This document shows positions 62,240 to 64,000 of a stretch of DNA of 64,000 nucleotides, piece by piece. Each line of letters begins with the position of its first letter. Positions within the stretch are counted from its first letter, which is position 1. Below the pieces are notes generated by a model, which worked only from the letters and a program-made list of their open reading frames with translations, was not told the origin of the DNA and did no database searches. A program made the position numbers and the translations under genes. Origin of the DNA: Theocolax elegans (taxonomy: Eukaryota; Arthropoda; Insecta; Hymenoptera; Cerocephalidae); assembly GCA_026168455.1 (NCBI GenBank), contig CM047426.1:73125986-73189985 (forward strand), given 5' to 3'.

Positions 62240-64000
62240 TATTTTACAAAGTATATAATTGCTTGATAATCTATGCGTTTTAATAAGTACATTAGTATTT
62301 GAATACTACGATATTGTTATATACCTAAAGCTTGGGTAGTAAATTATTAAATTAGTGCTCAAAATTGCAACTAGTATACGTATTACTTTATACAGCGGCA
62401 CGGTCTCAATAATTATTGTTTGACATACTAATATTCACATGGATATAAAACTTTAAGAGAACATCTTGGATCATCGACCAATGCTGCAAGCTGGGATTTC
62501 GGGACCCACGCGAGTTAATGGCGTATTGAAATTTGAAAAAGCAACTGTCCGAAAGGTCTTCCTCAGCGGCAAGTATGTATAAGTATGTGCATCAAATGTC
62601 GAAGATCACCAACACGTGCGACAAACCATTTGCCGGTTTTCTCACCCTCCTGTGATCACTAACAGAACTCCTTGTATATCCTAAACTCTTGAGCACATTT
62701 CACGATTGTTTTCTATAATATTAATGTAAAACATACTGGGGGTTTTAAGAAGGCATTGGACATACCAAAATATTAATGTGTTTAAACTATTGAATAAAGA
62801 TAAATGAAATAATTTAACATTTTGGCACGATTTATAAAAATGAGGTTTTGAAATTCATTAAGCTCATTACAACAGATTATTAACTGCAAGAATAAAAAAT
62901 AAAGCTCAGTATTAAATTAAAAGAGTTTAAAACAGCTTTTACAATTAATTCAATGTGAATAATAATTTAAACAATTAGTTATCCAAAAATAAACAATTAT
63001 TCTATTGAGGAAATATTTAATGGTCATTTTTTAATAATTTATTTTATTTTTTACTTAAACTATTTTTATACGTACTTCCGTCGACTAGTCAAAGTATATA
63101 CTTTTTTAACTGTATTATAAGCTCCGCGAATTTTAATGAATTGAATAAACGAAAACTTAAAGTCAAAGTGTTATTTTTATTTTATTTCGATAAATAATTA
63201 ATAAAAATTAACAACGATAAATCATATAATACTTTAGTTAAATAAAAACAAATAAAAAGTTATTTAATTACTATTCCGATGGATAAAAATACTTAGGACT
63301 CGGTGAAAGATTAATAAAAGTGATGGATTTAAAAAATTAAGTTTTGAGTAACGTGGAATGATTTAATTATACTATGAATTATCGAACAGAATATTAGATA
63401 TAAGGAATATACATTAATTAATCCGATTTGAATTTAATAAAATCTAAAATAATACAGTACCTGCAGAAAGTTATTTTAACGTGGATGTTTTAAATAGTTA
63501 TATATTCTTTAATAAAATTAATAAGTATGTGTATATATTTTTATAACGAAAATCCGAAGTATCTATACTGTGCATTATTTATCTAAGATAGAAAATCTTC
63601 TAGAAATGTATTTATATCGATTCCAAGTTCATAATATATAGAAAAACGTTAATTTCCACAATCAATATGAATTTTATATGTTAATTTGTACATGTATACA
63701 TTGGTAACAACGATATTCGGTAATAGAATTTGGTAATAATATTTGATATAAACATTTTACAAAATTTTTGATTTAATAGGGTATTAAATTTAATAGGGAG
63801 GTATTTAACTGTTTTATAGGTATATTAAAGACTACGTATATAAGAGAGTTTTCATATTTTTATCTCAATATGCTCATTTGACGAAATACTACGAATTCAA
63901 TGATAATTGTTAATATATATTAATCTACTCGTGCATAAAAATCTATTTATACTTTTTATAAACTAGGATATTTTTTTACCGTTAATTAAAGAAGTAGATT

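Larger units (their letters stand above)
60601..64000. other. GC-rich island then AT-rich sequence to the window end
   Basis: The 60.6-61.2 kb and 61.5-61.83 kb islands contain the window's longest plus-strand frame (198 codons), made largely of repeat-derived Arg/Glu and Pro/Ser, so not called. From 61.85 kb the sequence is AT-rich except for a mixed-composition patch at 62.45-62.70 kb. No gene supported. Confidence 0.6.

Overview
The window is animal genomic DNA, almost certainly from an insect and most likely a hymenopteran (bee, wasp or ant). The background is AT-rich, CpG is not depleted, there are many (GA)n, (CT)n and (TAA)n microsatellites, and sharp GC-rich islands lie in otherwise AT-rich introns. 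Species cannot be fixed from the sequence alone. I see no prokaryotic genes, CRISPR arrays, rRNA or tRNA genes, and no intact transposon.

One protein-coding gene can be supported: Mef2, the MADS-box myocyte enhancer factor 2, on the minus strand. Its seven coding exons lie between 11564 (ATG) and 7135 (TAA). All splice junctions follow GT-AG and every phase closes, giving 505 codons, or 488 if an internal alternative donor of exon 5 is used. The N-terminal MADS and MEF2 domains are spelled out by exons 1 and 2. Exons 3 to 7 hold the conserved HJURP-C-like segment, the LRVVIP block, the IKSEPISP phospho-SUMO switch and the [11 protein letters not shown] tail. A further exon (acceptor at 6858) appears to be spliced on 2 nt after the stop codon, so the 3' UTR is probably interrupted by an intron. 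Oddly, it continues the reading frame for 54 codons past the TAA.

From 11.6 kb rightwards the window looks like the long 5' intron and UTR region of Mef2. There is a UTR acceptor at 11627, a probable proximal alternative first exon ending at a GTGAGT donor at 19524, with CCAAT and CRE boxes at 20.5 kb, and a clear non-coding internal exon at 44303-44408 with a TACTAAC branch site. That exon implies a distal promoter more than 33 kb upstream of the ATG. A GC-rich island at 43.0-45.4 kb also carries a plus-strand TATA/initiator and first-exon candidate overlapping it in antisense.

The rest (1-6.7 kb, 20.5-43 kb and 45.4-64 kb) is AT-rich non-coding sequence with microsatellites and about ten GC-rich islands that may be enhancers, promoters or unrecognised UTR exons. 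No wholly new biological system is evident. The most useful leads are the post-stop reading frame of Mef2, its in-frame alternative donor, the distal UTR exon, and the 44.2 kb perfect 14-bp hairpin.
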